Notes: generated by a model not told the origin, from the letters alone. A stretch of 64,000 nt of DNA from Vicingaceae bacterium (GCA_026003395.1 BPHE01000008.1:1-64000); one strand, 5' to 3'; positions 44,201-53,678 are shown, counted from the first letter of the stretch. A program made the numbers and translations.

Positions 44201-45145
44201 GATACGGTTGTTTGTTCGGATAGTTCATTTGTTTGGGTTGTATCCGGTGCAGATCATTACTTGTGGTTGCCCTCAATTTATTTGTCTTCAAACAACAATG
44301 ATACAGTCACCGTTACTCCTTCCTCAACTACCACTTATATGGTTTATGGGTTCAATGCATGTTCTGTTGACAGTGGAAAAGTTACGGTGTTTGTCAGTAA
44401 TCCAATGCCTGCCATTGACGATTCAATTTATGTGTGCAAATCGTCATATGCTCAATTTGATGCAGGGATAGTAGGTCAAACATATCAATGGGAGCCACCG
44501 GGGTATTTTTTAAACCCCAATGCACCTTCTACTGTGGGATATTTTGAAAACCCTGCAGAAATATCGATAACAGTGACAGATTCATTGGGATGCAGGTCGA
44601 CCAAAAATGTCATGGTAAATTTGCATCCTTTGCCAAATATCGAAACTCCTGACATCATGGTGGAATACCTTTCAAGCGCCACTTTGCATGCCCAAGTAAA
44701 GAACGATGTGGTTGATTTTAGTTGGATTGTTCCCAGCGGGCAACCTCATTTAAGTTGTTTAAAATGTCTAAATCCCACCACTCCTCAATTGACGGAGAAT
44801 GTTTTTTATTTGTTTTATGCCAAAAATAATTATGAATGTGAAGTGATAGATACCGTCAATGTATATGTCGGAGGGATTATCTTTTTGCCTAATGCCTTCA
44901 CACCTGATAATGACGGTAAGAATGACGTATATTTTGCAAAAGGATACAATATTGAAAATTTTGAAATGAATATTTTTGACCGTTGGGGCAATTTGGTGTT
45001 TAAATCTAATGATATCATGCAAGGATGGGATGGCACAATCAATGGACAACCTGCACCTATGGGAGTATATCAAGTAACAGTATTCTATACAGATACGGGT
45101 AAGAAACAAGGACAGATCATAGAAAAGGCATTGTTGATCCGTTGA
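41267..45145 (+). CDS. SBBP beta-propeller / PKD surface protein with T9SS type B C-terminal domain
   Basis: Product of 1292 residues. A signal peptide precedes a DUF7948-like N-domain (FIENKGQWDKIIFAKTPVP ... NYFIGKNPAKWQSNV, about 20-240). SBBP-type propeller repeats fill about 240-730 (LIYSTYLGGSNMDSPHSI, LVWSTFIGGAGDDAAYGL, ending in LFATFFGANGSAEHCDGG). Then come a PKD domain (TVTFVNQSTGGNYYTWHFGDG), several Ig-like segments and a CHU_C type B sorting domain (IFLPNAFTPDNDGKNDVYFA ... GQIIEKALLIR). It should be secreted by T9SS and held at the surface. It shares strand with the adhesin cluster and converges on rodA with a 5-base gap. Confidence 0.92.
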   Translation: MIPFIKKILSITLCFVVFNASFVFANDHVGFIENKGQWDKIIFAKTPVPSGFLYLTDRGFTWQMFDQIKLESIHHHEAENDWVDAYAFKMLWKEGYVKNIEYLKPQPYYHNYFIGKNPAKWQSNVRSFREVIMHNIYAGVDCKIFNNDKGLKYEYYLKAGVDPEIIKQMYVGVSPELDGDGNLLLKTPFQTIIELKPIAYQWVNGIQVMVPCEFVVEGNTVSYSVKNYDHALPLVIDPLLIFSTYSGSYADNWGYTATFDDAGHAYGAGTVFGPGYPTSVGAYQLSYAGNTDIGVSKFSGNNGTLIYSTYLGGSNMDSPHSIVANNQGELYILGTTSSLDYPVISNAYDTSFNGGTPYLLFIGYINYSNGSDIIISRLNSQGTNLLSSTYIGGSLNDGLNYANQLKYNYGDQFRGEIILDNSGYVYVASCTFSSDFPVTIQAYDTTQNGGQDAVVFKMSPDLSQLVWSTFIGGAGDDAAYGLQLSNSGELYVAGGTKSFDFPVTSQAIDTTFNGEVDGFVCRLANNGSQLLSSTFLGSSQYDQGFFVDLDIDGNAYVVGQTKGSYLFYPSNLWGNPNGGQFIHKLTPGLDSTIFSLRFGSGINQTNITLSAFLVSECGYIYVSGWGGAINAGTGSSTNNLPVTPNAYKSTTDGSDFYILVLSNDGKNLLFATFFGANGSAEHCDGGTSRFDKRGKIYQAVCAGCGGSSSFPTTPGAWSNTNNSTNCNLAVFKLDVEPLKATIASSVPGHLCYPPATVTFVNQSTGGNYYTWHFGDGNISHQTMPTYSYQDTGTYEVTLIVQDTNCLAADTAKLTIRVDPVPQAIIDPVYQMCFGDTIQLSAGGGDHYKWFPSNYISNDTIKNPLVYPPANQKYFLIASNQCGSDTAEVYILVHQDSTGIIPDTSLCKGQSIQLYASGGVSYFWHSNQPVQNPNSQSPVVSPSHSDTFYVTITDVNGCEWQKKVFVRVDTNFVKLVLPNDTVVCSDSSFVWVVSGADHYLWLPSIYLSSNNNDTVTVTPSSTTTYMVYGFNACSVDSGKVTVFVSNPMPAIDDSIYVCKSSYAQFDAGIVGQTYQWEPPGYFLNPNAPSTVGYFENPAEISITVTDSLGCRSTKNVMVNLHPLPNIETPDIMVEYLSSATLHAQVKNDVVDFSWIVPSGQPHLSCLKCLNPTTPQLTENVFYLFYAKNNYECEVIDTVNVYVGGIIFLPNAFTPDNDGKNDVYFAKGYNIENFEMNIFDRWGNLVFKSNDIMQGWDGTINGQPAPMGVYQVTVFYTDTGKKQGQIIEKALLIR

Positions 45146-45150
45146 AAATC

Positions 45151-46458
45151 TTATCTGATCATATAATACCTTTCCATGTCCAATTTCAGAAAAATAAATA
45201 AAAATATACTGAATGCTATCATAGAAGATCCCCCGTAGCTGATAAAGGGTAAAGGTATTCCTATGACAGGCATCAATCCAATAGTCATTCCTATATTGAT
45301 GACAAAATGAAAAAACAATACTGCCATTAAACCATAACCATAAATCCTGCTAAAAGCGGATCTCTGACGTTCGGCCAAATACATTATTCTAAACAATAGG
45401 CCAATAAAAATAATTATGAAAAAAGAAGTTCCCAAGAAGCCCCATTCTTCTCCTATGGTACAAAAAATAAAATCGGTGCTTTGTTCCGGAACAAAGTTGT
45501 ATTTTGTTTGAGTGCCTTGTAAAAAGCCCTTTCCTGTAAGACCTCCGGAGCCGATGGCTATCAAACTCTGTAACAAATTATAACCGGAACCTTTAGGGTC
45601 AAACTCTTTTCCAAGCAAAATATTTATTCTCACCTTTTGATGAGGTTCAAGTATATGATCGAAAAATAATCCCGTGCCCCAAATGACCAATAAAGTTATA
45701 ATATATAGTATGATTGTATGACGCAATATGGATTTGTTTCGTCGTAGTTTTAATTTATTGGAATATAAATATAGCGAAAATATAACGAACAATATTAAAG
45801 ACAATAATAAGTGAAAAGAAATGTTCAATCCGGCAATGTCGTAAACTTTTTCATTGAAGTATAAGGACAAAATAGCCAATATTCCCAAAAAAATCCCAAT
45901 AGTCAGAAAGTTGCCGATATACTGCTCTCTATGCAAAACAATGATAAAAGATAGAAATACCAGTGCCGAACCTGTGTCGTTTTGCAATAAGGTAATTATA
46001 GCCGGCAAGAGAATTATGAAAGAAGCAATGATCAACCGCATCTTTGGCCCGAAAGGATTATATGGATTGCCTAAAAATTTGGCTAAAGCAAGTGCTGTGG
46101 TTATTTTGGCAAATTCGGATGGTTGAAGTGCAAAATCACCTAATTGAATCCATGCTTTTGCTCCTTTAATTTCGGGGGCAATAAAATATGTCAATGACAT
46201 CAACAAAATGGTTAATGCATAATACAAATAAACAGGTGATGTGATTGCTGCAATATCCAAGGAAAAAATAATTATTCCTGAAAAGATGGCAATTCCAATC
46301 CACAATGCCTGCTTGCCATAGCGTTGCGTCAAATCTAAAATAAATTTGTGTTGTTCGTCATAAACAGCAGCGTATATACTTATCCATCCGATGATAATTA
46401 AAATTAAATATAGCAGCAAAGTAATCCAGTCAATTTTTTTTAAAAAACTTTCTTTCAT
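45151..46458 (-). CDS. rodA: Rod-shape-determining peptidoglycan glycosyltransferase RodA
   Basis: Product of 435 residues of the SEDS family with about ten membrane helices. Conserved family stretches are present: AWIQLGDFALQPSEFAKIT, LQNDTGSALVFLSF, the loop YNLLQSLIAIGSGGLTGKGFLQGTQTKYNFVPEQSTDFIF (its acidic and aromatic residues serve the transferase) and the terminal VIGIPLPFISYGGSSMIAF. It polymerises lipid II during cell elongation, together with PBP2. It is the last gene of the mre operon, 2 bases after mrdA, as is common. Confidence 0.96.
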   Translation of the reverse strand: MKESFLKKIDWITLLLYLILIIIGWISIYAAVYDEQHKFILDLTQRYGKQALWIGIAIFSGIIIFSLDIAAITSPVYLYYALTILLMSLTYFIAPEIKGAKAWIQLGDFALQPSEFAKITTALALAKFLGNPYNPFGPKMRLIIASFIILLPAIITLLQNDTGSALVFLSFIIVLHREQYIGNFLTIGIFLGILAILSLYFNEKVYDIAGLNISFHLLLSLILFVIFSLYLYSNKLKLRRNKSILRHTIILYIITLLVIWGTGLFFDHILEPHQKVRINILLGKEFDPKGSGYNLLQSLIAIGSGGLTGKGFLQGTQTKYNFVPEQSTDFIFCTIGEEWGFLGTSFFIIIFIGLLFRIMYLAERQRSAFSRIYGYGLMAVLFFHFVINIGMTIGLMPVIGIPLPFISYGGSSMIAFSIFLFIFLKLDMERYYMIR

Positions 46459-46460
46459 AT

Positions 46461-48266
46461 TTATGGTGAAGTTGTAAGTATTCTTTTTTCCAATTCTTTT
46501 CTTGTTACCACACCTTTTATGTATTTCTCAATCATCAAGCTGGCAATAGGTGCTGCCCATTGCGATCCAAATCCGGCATTTTCGACAACTACAGCAATGG
46601 CAATAACAGGATTGTCTTTTGGTGCGAAACACACAAAAACCGAATGATCTTTACCATGAGGATTTTGTGCTGTACCTGTTTTTCCACAAAATGGCAGATC
46701 AGGTATTTTCGACAAAGCTGCTGTGCCTCGTTCTACTACCAAAGCCATGCCGGTAACTACAGGTGTAAAATAAGCGGTATCGATGCTGACGTAATTTGGG
46801 GTTTTAAATTTTTGCATATCTACTACCGTATCTTTGACTGATTTAAGAACGTGAGGAACGAAAAAATACCCTCTGTTGGCAATAATTGCCATCACATTGG
46901 CCATTTGCACCGGCAGAATTCCCAACTCTCCTTGTCCTATTCCAAGAGAATAGATTGTAGCAGAGGTCCAACGATTTTTACCGAAATACTTGTCGTAGTA
47001 TTCTACCGTCGGTACATAACCCGATTTTTCAAAAGGAAGATCTGTCCCCAATTTTCTGCCAATGCCAAACTCCAAGAGATAGTTTCTCCAGGCCTCAAAT
47101 GCTTCGGCCGTGTTTTTATATTTTTGTCTGTTGTCAATAATATTCCGGAAAACAAAGGTGAAATATGAATTGCAAGATGTTCTGATGGCAGCGTATAAAT
47201 CAGGGTGAGATTCGTGCGGGTGACATTTAGGTTTCCCTCCAAAGGGAGGATACCCGCCAAAACAAGGGTAACGAAAGGATGGCTTTAAAACGCCTTCTTG
47301 TTGGCCAATTAAGGCATCAACAAGTTTAAAAATGGAACCGGGAGGATATTGAGCCATTAATGCCCTGTTGAATAAAGGTTTAAGCGAGTCCTTCAATAAT
47401 TGTGAATAATGAAAATTGCGATCCCTACCTACAAGAAGATTAGGGTCGTAAAAGGGACTGGTAACCAATGCAAGAATCTCGCCATTTCGCGGGTCAATGG
47501 CAACCACACTTCCTTTTTTCCCTGTCATCAAAGATTCGGCATACATCTGCAGGTCGGCGTCCAAAGTAAGATATATGCTTTTTCCCGGTATTGCTGCCGT
47601 ATCATACTCACCTCCGGCATAGTGCCCCATCACTCTATTGTGTACATCTACCATCAAATATTGCACACCTCCGGTACCTTTCAATATTTGCTCGTATGTT
47701 TTTTCTATTCCACTGATACCGGTCAAATCTCCCATTCGATATCCGGGATTTTTTTCAATAAAATTTTTATCAACTTCGCCAATATATCCCAAAAGGTGAG
47801 GGGCGGTTTTTAAGGGATATTTTCTTAGAATTTTTGGTTGTATGTAAAAACCCGGAAAATTAGAACTTAATTCTTCAAATGCTGCAACTTGCTCGGGTTT
47901 AATTTCTTTAAGAACTACCGATGGTTTGTATCTTGAATATCTGCGGGCTTGATCAAGTGTTTTGATTAATTCTTCTTTTGAAATACCGAACATTTCACAA
48001 AAAGACACTGTATCAAAGCTTTGCACTTGAATGGGAATTACCATGACATCATAAGCTGCCTGATTCTCCACCAATACTTTCCCATTCCGGTCGTATATTA
48101 ATCCTCTGGCGGGATAGACAGTTACTCTCCGAATGGAATTGTTTAATGAAGCCAGTTTATATTCATCTTTGAGAATCTGAATTTGAAATAATCGAAAGAT
48201 GTATAATAACGTAATGGATAAAATCAATATTACAAGAAAAAATATTTTATTGCGGGCATTCATCAA
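46461..48266 (-). CDS. mrdA: Penicillin-binding protein 2 (elongation transpeptidase)
   Basis: Product of 601 residues. One N-terminal membrane helix (FFLVILILSITLLYIFRLF), a dimerisation/pedestal region with YPARGLIYDRNGKVL and LLGYIGEVDK, and the transpeptidase domain with all three active-site motifs: SxxK at PPGSIFKLV (Ser about 311), SxN at RTSCNSYFTFVF, and KTG at CGKTGTAQNPHG. It cross-links peptidoglycan during elongation with RodA. It abuts mreD (no gap) and is followed by rodA after 2 bases. Confidence 0.96.
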   Translation of the reverse strand: MMNARNKIFFLVILILSITLLYIFRLFQIQILKDEYKLASLNNSIRRVTVYPARGLIYDRNGKVLVENQAAYDVMVIPIQVQSFDTVSFCEMFGISKEELIKTLDQARRYSRYKPSVVLKEIKPEQVAAFEELSSNFPGFYIQPKILRKYPLKTAPHLLGYIGEVDKNFIEKNPGYRMGDLTGISGIEKTYEQILKGTGGVQYLMVDVHNRVMGHYAGGEYDTAAIPGKSIYLTLDADLQMYAESLMTGKKGSVVAIDPRNGEILALVTSPFYDPNLLVGRDRNFHYSQLLKDSLKPLFNRALMAQYPPGSIFKLVDALIGQQEGVLKPSFRYPCFGGYPPFGGKPKCHPHESHPDLYAAIRTSCNSYFTFVFRNIIDNRQKYKNTAEAFEAWRNYLLEFGIGRKLGTDLPFEKSGYVPTVEYYDKYFGKNRWTSATIYSLGIGQGELGILPVQMANVMAIIANRGYFFVPHVLKSVKDTVVDMQKFKTPNYVSIDTAYFTPVVTGMALVVERGTAALSKIPDLPFCGKTGTAQNPHGKDHSVFVCFAPKDNPVIAIAVVVENAGFGSQWAAPIASLMIEKYIKGVVTRKELEKRILTTSP

Positions 48267-48785
48267 TTATTTTTTCTTTGAAAACAGAAGCATCATAAAC
48301 ATAAACATCAAAATTGTGAAAAATGTATAAATCGTGGAAAAAATGGTATTGCCCAGGAACCATGTCCAACTGAAATTTTGAAACCCTTGCAGAAGGTTAA
48401 AAAATAAAATATGTGTGATAGTCAGAATCAAAGAAAAATTCAGCCACCAACTCCATCCTCTTGTAATAAATGTGGGAATTTCATCCGGCAAATATCCATC
48501 ATAAGGTTTCATCCAATTCAATAATTTAATTCTGAAATATGCTGAAAAAAGACAAGTGGCAGTAAACAAACCCAAGGTTCCTTCAGAAAAGTCCACCGAA
48601 ATTCCTAAAAAGAAACCTGTCAGCAAGATGAAGAGTGAATTCATTTGCACCGGCAGCAATAAAATGTTTAACAGATAAAAATGTGAAAATGCCCAAGAAC
48701 CCAAAGGAAGATGGTTAAAAAATATAATTTGCAGAGATAATACCAGGATAAATCGCAAAATGATATTTAAATACAATAGTTGCAT
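48267..48785 (-). CDS. mreD: Rod-shape-determining membrane protein MreD
   Basis: Product of 172 residues, mostly hydrophobic with about five membrane helices (ILRFILVLSLQIIFFNHL, FILLTGFFLGISVDF, YTFFTILMFMFMMLLF). The segment FFLGISVDFSEGTLGLFTATCLF matches the conserved core of MreD. The sequence varies widely in this family, so position between mreC and mrdA is an important part of the evidence. It is a membrane part of the elongasome. Confidence 0.9.
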   Translation of the reverse strand: MQLLYLNIILRFILVLSLQIIFFNHLPLGSWAFSHFYLLNILLLPVQMNSLFILLTGFFLGISVDFSEGTLGLFTATCLFSAYFRIKLLNWMKPYDGYLPDEIPTFITRGWSWWLNFSLILTITHILFFNLLQGFQNFSWTWFLGNTIFSTIYTFFTILMFMFMMLLFSKKK

Positions 48786-48792
48786 CTGTCAA

Positions 48793-49626
48793 TTATTCTT
48801 TGGAATTTTCGTTGATTGTTTTTTCGATGCTTTCAATTTCCTCTTTAAAAATGTTTTTAACCACAAAAACTTTGTCCATTGAGTTTAAGTCGGCAAAAAG
48901 TTGTACCGTTATGATTTTAAAAGTATTGTCGTTGTCTATTTTAATAACTTTACCAACAGGAATACCGGCCGGAAAAATTTTTGAATAACCCGATGTGATG
49001 AATGTGTCATTTACTTGAACAGGGGCGTGTAAAGGTATGTCCTTAATGTATGCCAATGATGGATCTGATGGTATCCAGTATAAAAAACCAACATGTCCGC
49101 TGTGTTTGTTTTTAACACTGATTTTTACTTTAGGGTGTAGAATGGAATATCCACCGGAGAAATGGGGGGTTACTTTTTTAATGATTCCAACCACTCCTTT
49201 GGGTAAAATTACCCCCATGTTTTCTTGTATGCCATTAAGCCCTCCTTTGTCAATGATAAATGTATTGGTAGATAAATGAGTGGTGTTATAAACAAGGTTG
49301 GCAGGTAGATAAACATATCGTTGCAAATAAATGGTGTCATTAATGATGATGTTATCTCCGTATTTTTTTACAATCGAATTTGGTTGAAAAGCCATGGTTT
49401 GAGCCAATGCATCGCTGAGTTCGCGGTTGATTTTATTTAAATAAAAGTAGGATTTTACTTTTGAGATTTCAGCATTGACAGAGGCATAGAATTCAAAGTA
49501 ATGATTAAGTGCAATACTTCTTGGGTATGAGTTATTATTGAAAAAAAGAAACAAGGCATAAAATTCAAAGATTAAGAAAGTTATACCTAAATAATTTTTT
49601 TCGACAAACAACCATAATTTTTTCAT
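48793..49626 (-). CDS. mreC: Rod-shape-determining protein MreC
   Basis: Product of 277 residues. One N-terminal membrane helix (YLGITFLIFEFYALFLFF), a coiled-coil-like stretch and a periplasmic beta domain with the MreC-typical FIIDKGGLNGIQENMGVILP, KGVVGIIKKV and GYSKIFPAGIPVGKVIKI. It links the MreB filament to the cell-wall machinery in the periplasm. The gene follows mreB after 20 bases and precedes mreD by 7 bases. Confidence 0.95.
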   Translation of the reverse strand: MKKLWLFVEKNYLGITFLIFEFYALFLFFNNNSYPRSIALNHYFEFYASVNAEISKVKSYFYLNKINRELSDALAQTMAFQPNSIVKKYGDNIIINDTIYLQRYVYLPANLVYNTTHLSTNTFIIDKGGLNGIQENMGVILPKGVVGIIKKVTPHFSGGYSILHPKVKISVKNKHSGHVGFLYWIPSDPSLAYIKDIPLHAPVQVNDTFITSGYSKIFPAGIPVGKVIKIDNDNTFKIITVQLFADLNSMDKVFVVKNIFKEEIESIEKTINENSKE

Positions 49627-49646
49627 CTTAGGGTGGACATAGAAGT

Positions 49647-50669
49647 TTATTTCATAATAAATTTCAAATTGTCGATATTTTTCAAAGCCACGCCTGTGCC
49701 TCTAACCACTGCTCTCAATGGTTCTTCGGCAATGTGAACCGGCAAACGCACTTTTTTGCTGATACGTTGATCTATTCCCCTTAACAATGCTCCCCCTCCG
49801 GCAATGTAAATACCGGTTTTTTGTATGTCTGCGGCTAACTCCGGGGGAGTTTTTTCGAGTGTGTGCATCACAGCCTCTTCAATTTTCGAAATGGATTTGT
49901 CTAACGCTTGGGCTATTTCTTGATAATTCACCACTACTTCTTTCGGAGTGCCGGCCATCAAATCGCGGCCTCTTACAGCATAATCTTCCGGTGGATTTTC
50001 CAGTTCGGTCAATGCCGATCCTACAGCAATTTTTACTAATTCTGCCGATCTTTCACCTATCAAAAGATTGTGTTGACGACGCATGTAATCAATAATATCA
50101 TTTGTAAACTCGTCGCCGGCTATTCTTAGGGAATTGTCGGTAACAATGTCTCCTAATGCAATCACTGCAATTTCCGATGTGCCTCCTCCGATATCGATTA
50201 TCATATTCCCCATCGGTTCTTGAACATCTATACCAATGCCTATTGCAGCTGCAAGTGGTTCGTGTATTAAATAAACTTCGGTTGCCCCGGCATGTTCGGC
50301 AGAATCCTTTACGGCCCTTTTTTCTACTTCTGTGATTCCGCTTGGGATACAAATGAGCATCCTGTATGAAGGGCTGAAAAGACGTGGCCGTTGATTGATT
50401 TTTTTAATAAATTCACGTATCATTTGTTCGGCCGCCGTAAAATCGGCAATCACACCATCTTTCAAAGGACGGACAGTTTTGATATGCTCGTGGGTTTTTC
50501 CATGCATCTGTTGTGCTTCCTTTCCTACAGCTATCACCTTATTGGTCGAACGTTCGATGGCAACTATAGAGGGTTCGTCAAGAACCACTTTATCATTGTG
50601 TATGATTAAAGTATTGGCAGTGCCCAGATCTATTGCCAAATCTTGTGTTAAAAAACTAAAAAGTCCCAT
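49647..50669 (-). CDS. mreB: Rod-shape-determining protein MreB (actin-like)
   Basis: Product of 340 residues, the usual size. Actin-fold ATP site: DLAIDLGTANTLIIHNDKVV (phosphate 1), NMIIDIGGGTSEIAVIALG (phosphate 2) and GIYIAGGGALLRGIDQRISK (adenosine), plus EEPLRAVVRGTG near the end. It forms membrane-bound filaments that guide cell-wall elongation. It starts the mreBCD-mrdA-rodA operon, has a -7 element in the 37-base gap to purH, and could also be read through from purH. Confidence 0.97.
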   Translation of the reverse strand: MGLFSFLTQDLAIDLGTANTLIIHNDKVVLDEPSIVAIERSTNKVIAVGKEAQQMHGKTHEHIKTVRPLKDGVIADFTAAEQMIREFIKKINQRPRLFSPSYRMLICIPSGITEVEKRAVKDSAEHAGATEVYLIHEPLAAAIGIGIDVQEPMGNMIIDIGGGTSEIAVIALGDIVTDNSLRIAGDEFTNDIIDYMRRQHNLLIGERSAELVKIAVGSALTELENPPEDYAVRGRDLMAGTPKEVVVNYQEIAQALDKSISKIEEAVMHTLEKTPPELAADIQKTGIYIAGGGALLRGIDQRISKKVRLPVHIAEEPLRAVVRGTGVALKNIDNLKFIMK

Positions 50670-50690
50670 GGATTTATATGTTTATTTGTG

Positions 50691-50698
50691 CAAAATTA
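50691..50698 (-). promoter_or_regulatory. -7 promoter element of the mre operon
   Basis: Minus-strand TAATTTTG matches TAnnTTTG and lies 21 bases before the mreB ATG, inside the 37-base gap to purH. The -33 site would fall within the purH stop region and is not clear. Confidence 0.5.
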
Positions 50699-50706
50699 TA
50701 GATTAT

Positions 50707-52266
50707 TTAATGTTTAAAATGTCTTATTCCTGTAAAAATCATTGAAATACCCAAGCGATCGGCTGCTTCTATAGATTCGTTATCCCTGATGGAACCGCCG
50801 GGTTGAATGATGGAAGATATTTTTTCTCTTCCTGCTATCTGAACACAGTCGGGAAATGGAAAGAATGCGTCTGATGCCATGACGCATCCTTCTAATGTAA
50901 ACCCAAATTTTTTGGCTTTGTCAATGGCTTGCTCCAATGCATCCACTCGTGATGTTTGTCCGGTGCCGATTCCTATCAATTGTTTATTTTTAACTAAAAC
51001 GATTGCGTTAGATTTTGTATGTTTCACAATACGGTTGGCAAATAACAAATCTTCCCATTCGGTTTCTGTTGGAGATATCTTGGTGACAACCTTACATTCT
51101 TCGCGGTTAATCAATTTTGTGTCTTTATTTTGCCATAATATCCCATTAATTGCACTGCGTATGATGGGACGGTTGGGCAATTTGTTTTTTTTCACCAACA
51201 ATATTCGATTTTTTTTGCTTTTTAAAATATTGAATGCATTTTCGTCAAAGCCCCGGGCGATTAAAATTTCAAAAAACAAATCATTCATTAATGTGGCAGT
51301 TTCGCTATCAATCACACTATTACAAGCAATGATACCTCCGAAAGCAGAAACCGGATCTCCTGCCAGTGCTTTTTCCCACGCCTCTTTTAATGTATTTGCT
51401 TGCGCCACACCACATGCATTGTTGTGTTTGATGATACCTACCCATGGGATATTTTCCGGAAAATCTTCCATCAACATACAGGCAGCATCTATATCAAGCA
51501 AATTGTTATAGGACAATTCTTTTCCATGCAATTGTTCAAAAATATCGTTTAACTTCCCGTAAAATACGCCTTTTTGATGAGGATTCTCACCATAACGCAG
51601 CACTTTGCCTTCCGGTTCGCTTATGTGTAATACCGATAAATTTACGAAACTGTTGAAGTATTCAAAAATCCTAGTGTCGTAATGAGAGCTGATATGAAAC
51701 GCCAGTGTGGCAAATTTTTTTCTTTGTTCGAGTGTAAACGCACCATCTTGTTTTTCAAATAAATTTAAGCATTCATCAAAATAATCCCTATGGGCTACGC
51801 TAAGCACATCTTTGTAATTTTTTGCGGCAGCTCTGATTAAACTTATTCCACCGATATCAATTTTTTCAATAATCTCTTGTTCATCGGAAGCATTGACAAC
51901 CGTTTCTTCAAAGGGGTACAAATCCACAATCACCATGTCAAATTCGGGAATGTTGTATTTCTCGGCTTCTAAACGATCGTTGTGAGAATCTCTTCTTTGC
52001 AATATGCCCCCAAAAATGGCAGGGTGTAATGTCTTAACTCTGCCGCCAAAAATACTAGGATAGCCGGTCAACTCTTCCACGGCAACGACAGGTATGTTGT
52101 TGGCAATCAGATAATCCATGGTTCCGCCGGTAGAGTATATGATCACTCCTTTACCTGCGAGAGCTTTGGCTAAAGGTAGAATATTGTCTTTATTGTAAAC
52201 CGAAATCAATGCCGTTTTAACTGGTTTCAATCCGCTTGTCATCATCTTTACTTTTTCTTGTTGCAA
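50707..52266 (-). CDS. purH: Bifunctional AICAR formyltransferase / IMP cyclohydrolase
   Basis: Product of up to 519 residues; a start at MTSGLKPVKTALISVYNKD (52242) would give 511, nearer the usual 505-515. The N-terminal IMP cyclohydrolase domain has KALAGKGVIIYSTGGT, FGGRVKTLHPAIFGGILQRR and IDIGGISLIRAAAKNY; the C-terminal AICAR transformylase has LRYGENPHQKGVFYG, IKHNNACGVAQA and SDAFFPFPD. It performs the last two steps of IMP synthesis in the cytosol. It lies just upstream of mreB and divergent from the ABC permease with only 42 bases between. Confidence 0.96.
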   Translation of the reverse strand: MQQEKVKMMTSGLKPVKTALISVYNKDNILPLAKALAGKGVIIYSTGGTMDYLIANNIPVVAVEELTGYPSIFGGRVKTLHPAIFGGILQRRDSHNDRLEAEKYNIPEFDMVIVDLYPFEETVVNASDEQEIIEKIDIGGISLIRAAAKNYKDVLSVAHRDYFDECLNLFEKQDGAFTLEQRKKFATLAFHISSHYDTRIFEYFNSFVNLSVLHISEPEGKVLRYGENPHQKGVFYGKLNDIFEQLHGKELSYNNLLDIDAACMLMEDFPENIPWVGIIKHNNACGVAQANTLKEAWEKALAGDPVSAFGGIIACNSVIDSETATLMNDLFFEILIARGFDENAFNILKSKKNRILLVKKNKLPNRPIIRSAINGILWQNKDTKLINREECKVVTKISPTETEWEDLLFANRIVKHTKSNAIVLVKNKQLIGIGTGQTSRVDALEQAIDKAKKFGFTLEGCVMASDAFFPFPDCVQIAGREKISSIIQPGGSIRDNESIEAADRLGISMIFTGIRHFKH

Positions 52267-52308
52267 TTTTAGTAATATTACAGCGTTTTTTTTTGATTTT
52301 AACTGTTT

Positions 52309-53586
52309 GTGTTAAAAACTTTTTTTAAATACAAAATTTATTTGGTTTTATTGACCGAAAGTTTTTTTATGGCCTGGCAATCTTTGGTGGTCAATAAACT
52401 ACGAACTTTTCTCTCTTTGTTGGGGGTAACGATAGGCATTTTTTGCATTGTTTCTGTGTTGACATTGGTAGATTCTCTGGAAAGAAACATACAGCAAAGC
52501 ATCAATGAACTCGGAAGTGATGTGGTGTTTATACAAAAATGGCCCTGGACTTTTGGTGGTGAATATCCTTGGTGGAAATACTTCAAACGGCCCGTTCCTC
52601 AGATAAATGAATACAGATTTTTGAAGGAAAAATCCCGTTATGCACTTTCGGTTGCATTCTCAGCCAATGGTAATTTTACGGTTAAAAGAGGACCGGCGGT
52701 GGCAGATAATGTAAGTGTTACCGGTGTGACATATGATTATGGTGAAATGTTCCCGGTGGAATTTTATTTCGGGCGTTATTTCACCAAAAATGAGATTGAG
52801 TCGGGAGCGCCGGTAGCAATTATCGGTTGGAAAATTTATCAAGGACTCTTTCCTGACCAAAATAATGCCATAGGCAAGAAGATTATGATAGGGGCAAATA
52901 AATATACGGTGATTGCAGTGATAAAGGAATACGGAGAGTCGGCTTTGGATTTTGTCAATAAAGATAATAGTATTGTCATTCCTTTGAAGAGTTTGGCTAA
53001 ACTCATTAAAGTGGATAATGACAATGCCGATCCGGTGATCATAGCAAAAGCAAAATCAGGTATAACCAATGAAAAATTGAAAAGCGAATTGCGTTATTTG
53101 TTGCGTTCATACCGCAAATTGAGACCGGCTGAAGACGATGATTTTGCCATAAATGAAACAACCATGCTCAGCCAAGGTTTTGAGGGTTTATTCAGGGTTG
53201 TCAACATTGCAGGTGTGATTATTGGAGGATTTGCCATTATTGTGGGTGCATTTGGTATTGCTAATATAATGTTTGTATCGGTGAAAGAACGCACAGGGCA
53301 AATTGGCATTCAAAAGGCGCTCGGCGCTAAAAATGCTTTTATTTTGGTGCAGTTTTTATTTGAATCTGTGATTTTGTGTTTGTTTGGCGGGCTATCGGGT
53401 ATGGCATTGATATTTTTGATGGTAATACTTATCAATGCTTTTTCGGATTTTAGTGTTATGCTGCATGCCAATATCTTTCTTTTAGGCGTGTTTATTTCGG
53501 TATTAACAGGTGTGTTGTCCGGTTATTTCCCCGCAAGATCGGCTGCTGCATTAAATCCAATTGATGCAATCAGACAAAATTTCTGA
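52309..53586 (+). CDS. MacB/FtsX-type ABC transporter permease
   Basis: Product of 425 residues beginning with GTG 52309; the next in-frame ATG (52372, MAWQSLVVNKLRTFLS) would remove the amphipathic start seen in homologues, so GTG is preferred. Layout: one membrane helix (LLGVTIGIFCIVSVLTLV), a large periplasmic MacB-PCD-like domain (about 60-290), and an FtsX domain with three helices (VIIGGFAIIVGAFGIANIMFV, then FILVQFLFESVILCLFGGLSG, and the last near YFPARSAAALNPIDAIRQNF). The typical motif VKERTGQIGIQKALGAKN is intact. No ATPase or membrane-fusion gene is adjacent. Possibly exports or pulls a substrate such as a lipoprotein or drug; unknown. Confidence 0.88.
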   Translation: MLKTFFKYKIYLVLLTESFFMAWQSLVVNKLRTFLSLLGVTIGIFCIVSVLTLVDSLERNIQQSINELGSDVVFIQKWPWTFGGEYPWWKYFKRPVPQINEYRFLKEKSRYALSVAFSANGNFTVKRGPAVADNVSVTGVTYDYGEMFPVEFYFGRYFTKNEIESGAPVAIIGWKIYQGLFPDQNNAIGKKIMIGANKYTVIAVIKEYGESALDFVNKDNSIVIPLKSLAKLIKVDNDNADPVIIAKAKSGITNEKLKSELRYLLRSYRKLRPAEDDDFAINETTMLSQGFEGLFRVVNIAGVIIGGFAIIVGAFGIANIMFVSVKERTGQIGIQKALGAKNAFILVQFLFESVILCLFGGLSGMALIFLMVILINAFSDFSVMLHANIFLLGVFISVLTGVLSGYFPARSAAALNPIDAIRQNF

Positions 53587-53678
53587 TCTATCGTTGAAAG
53601 AGAGATTTTATTTAAAGACAGACAAATTCATTGTTTTTTATGGTTGAATCATTTTTGAATCATAGATGCAGGATTTTA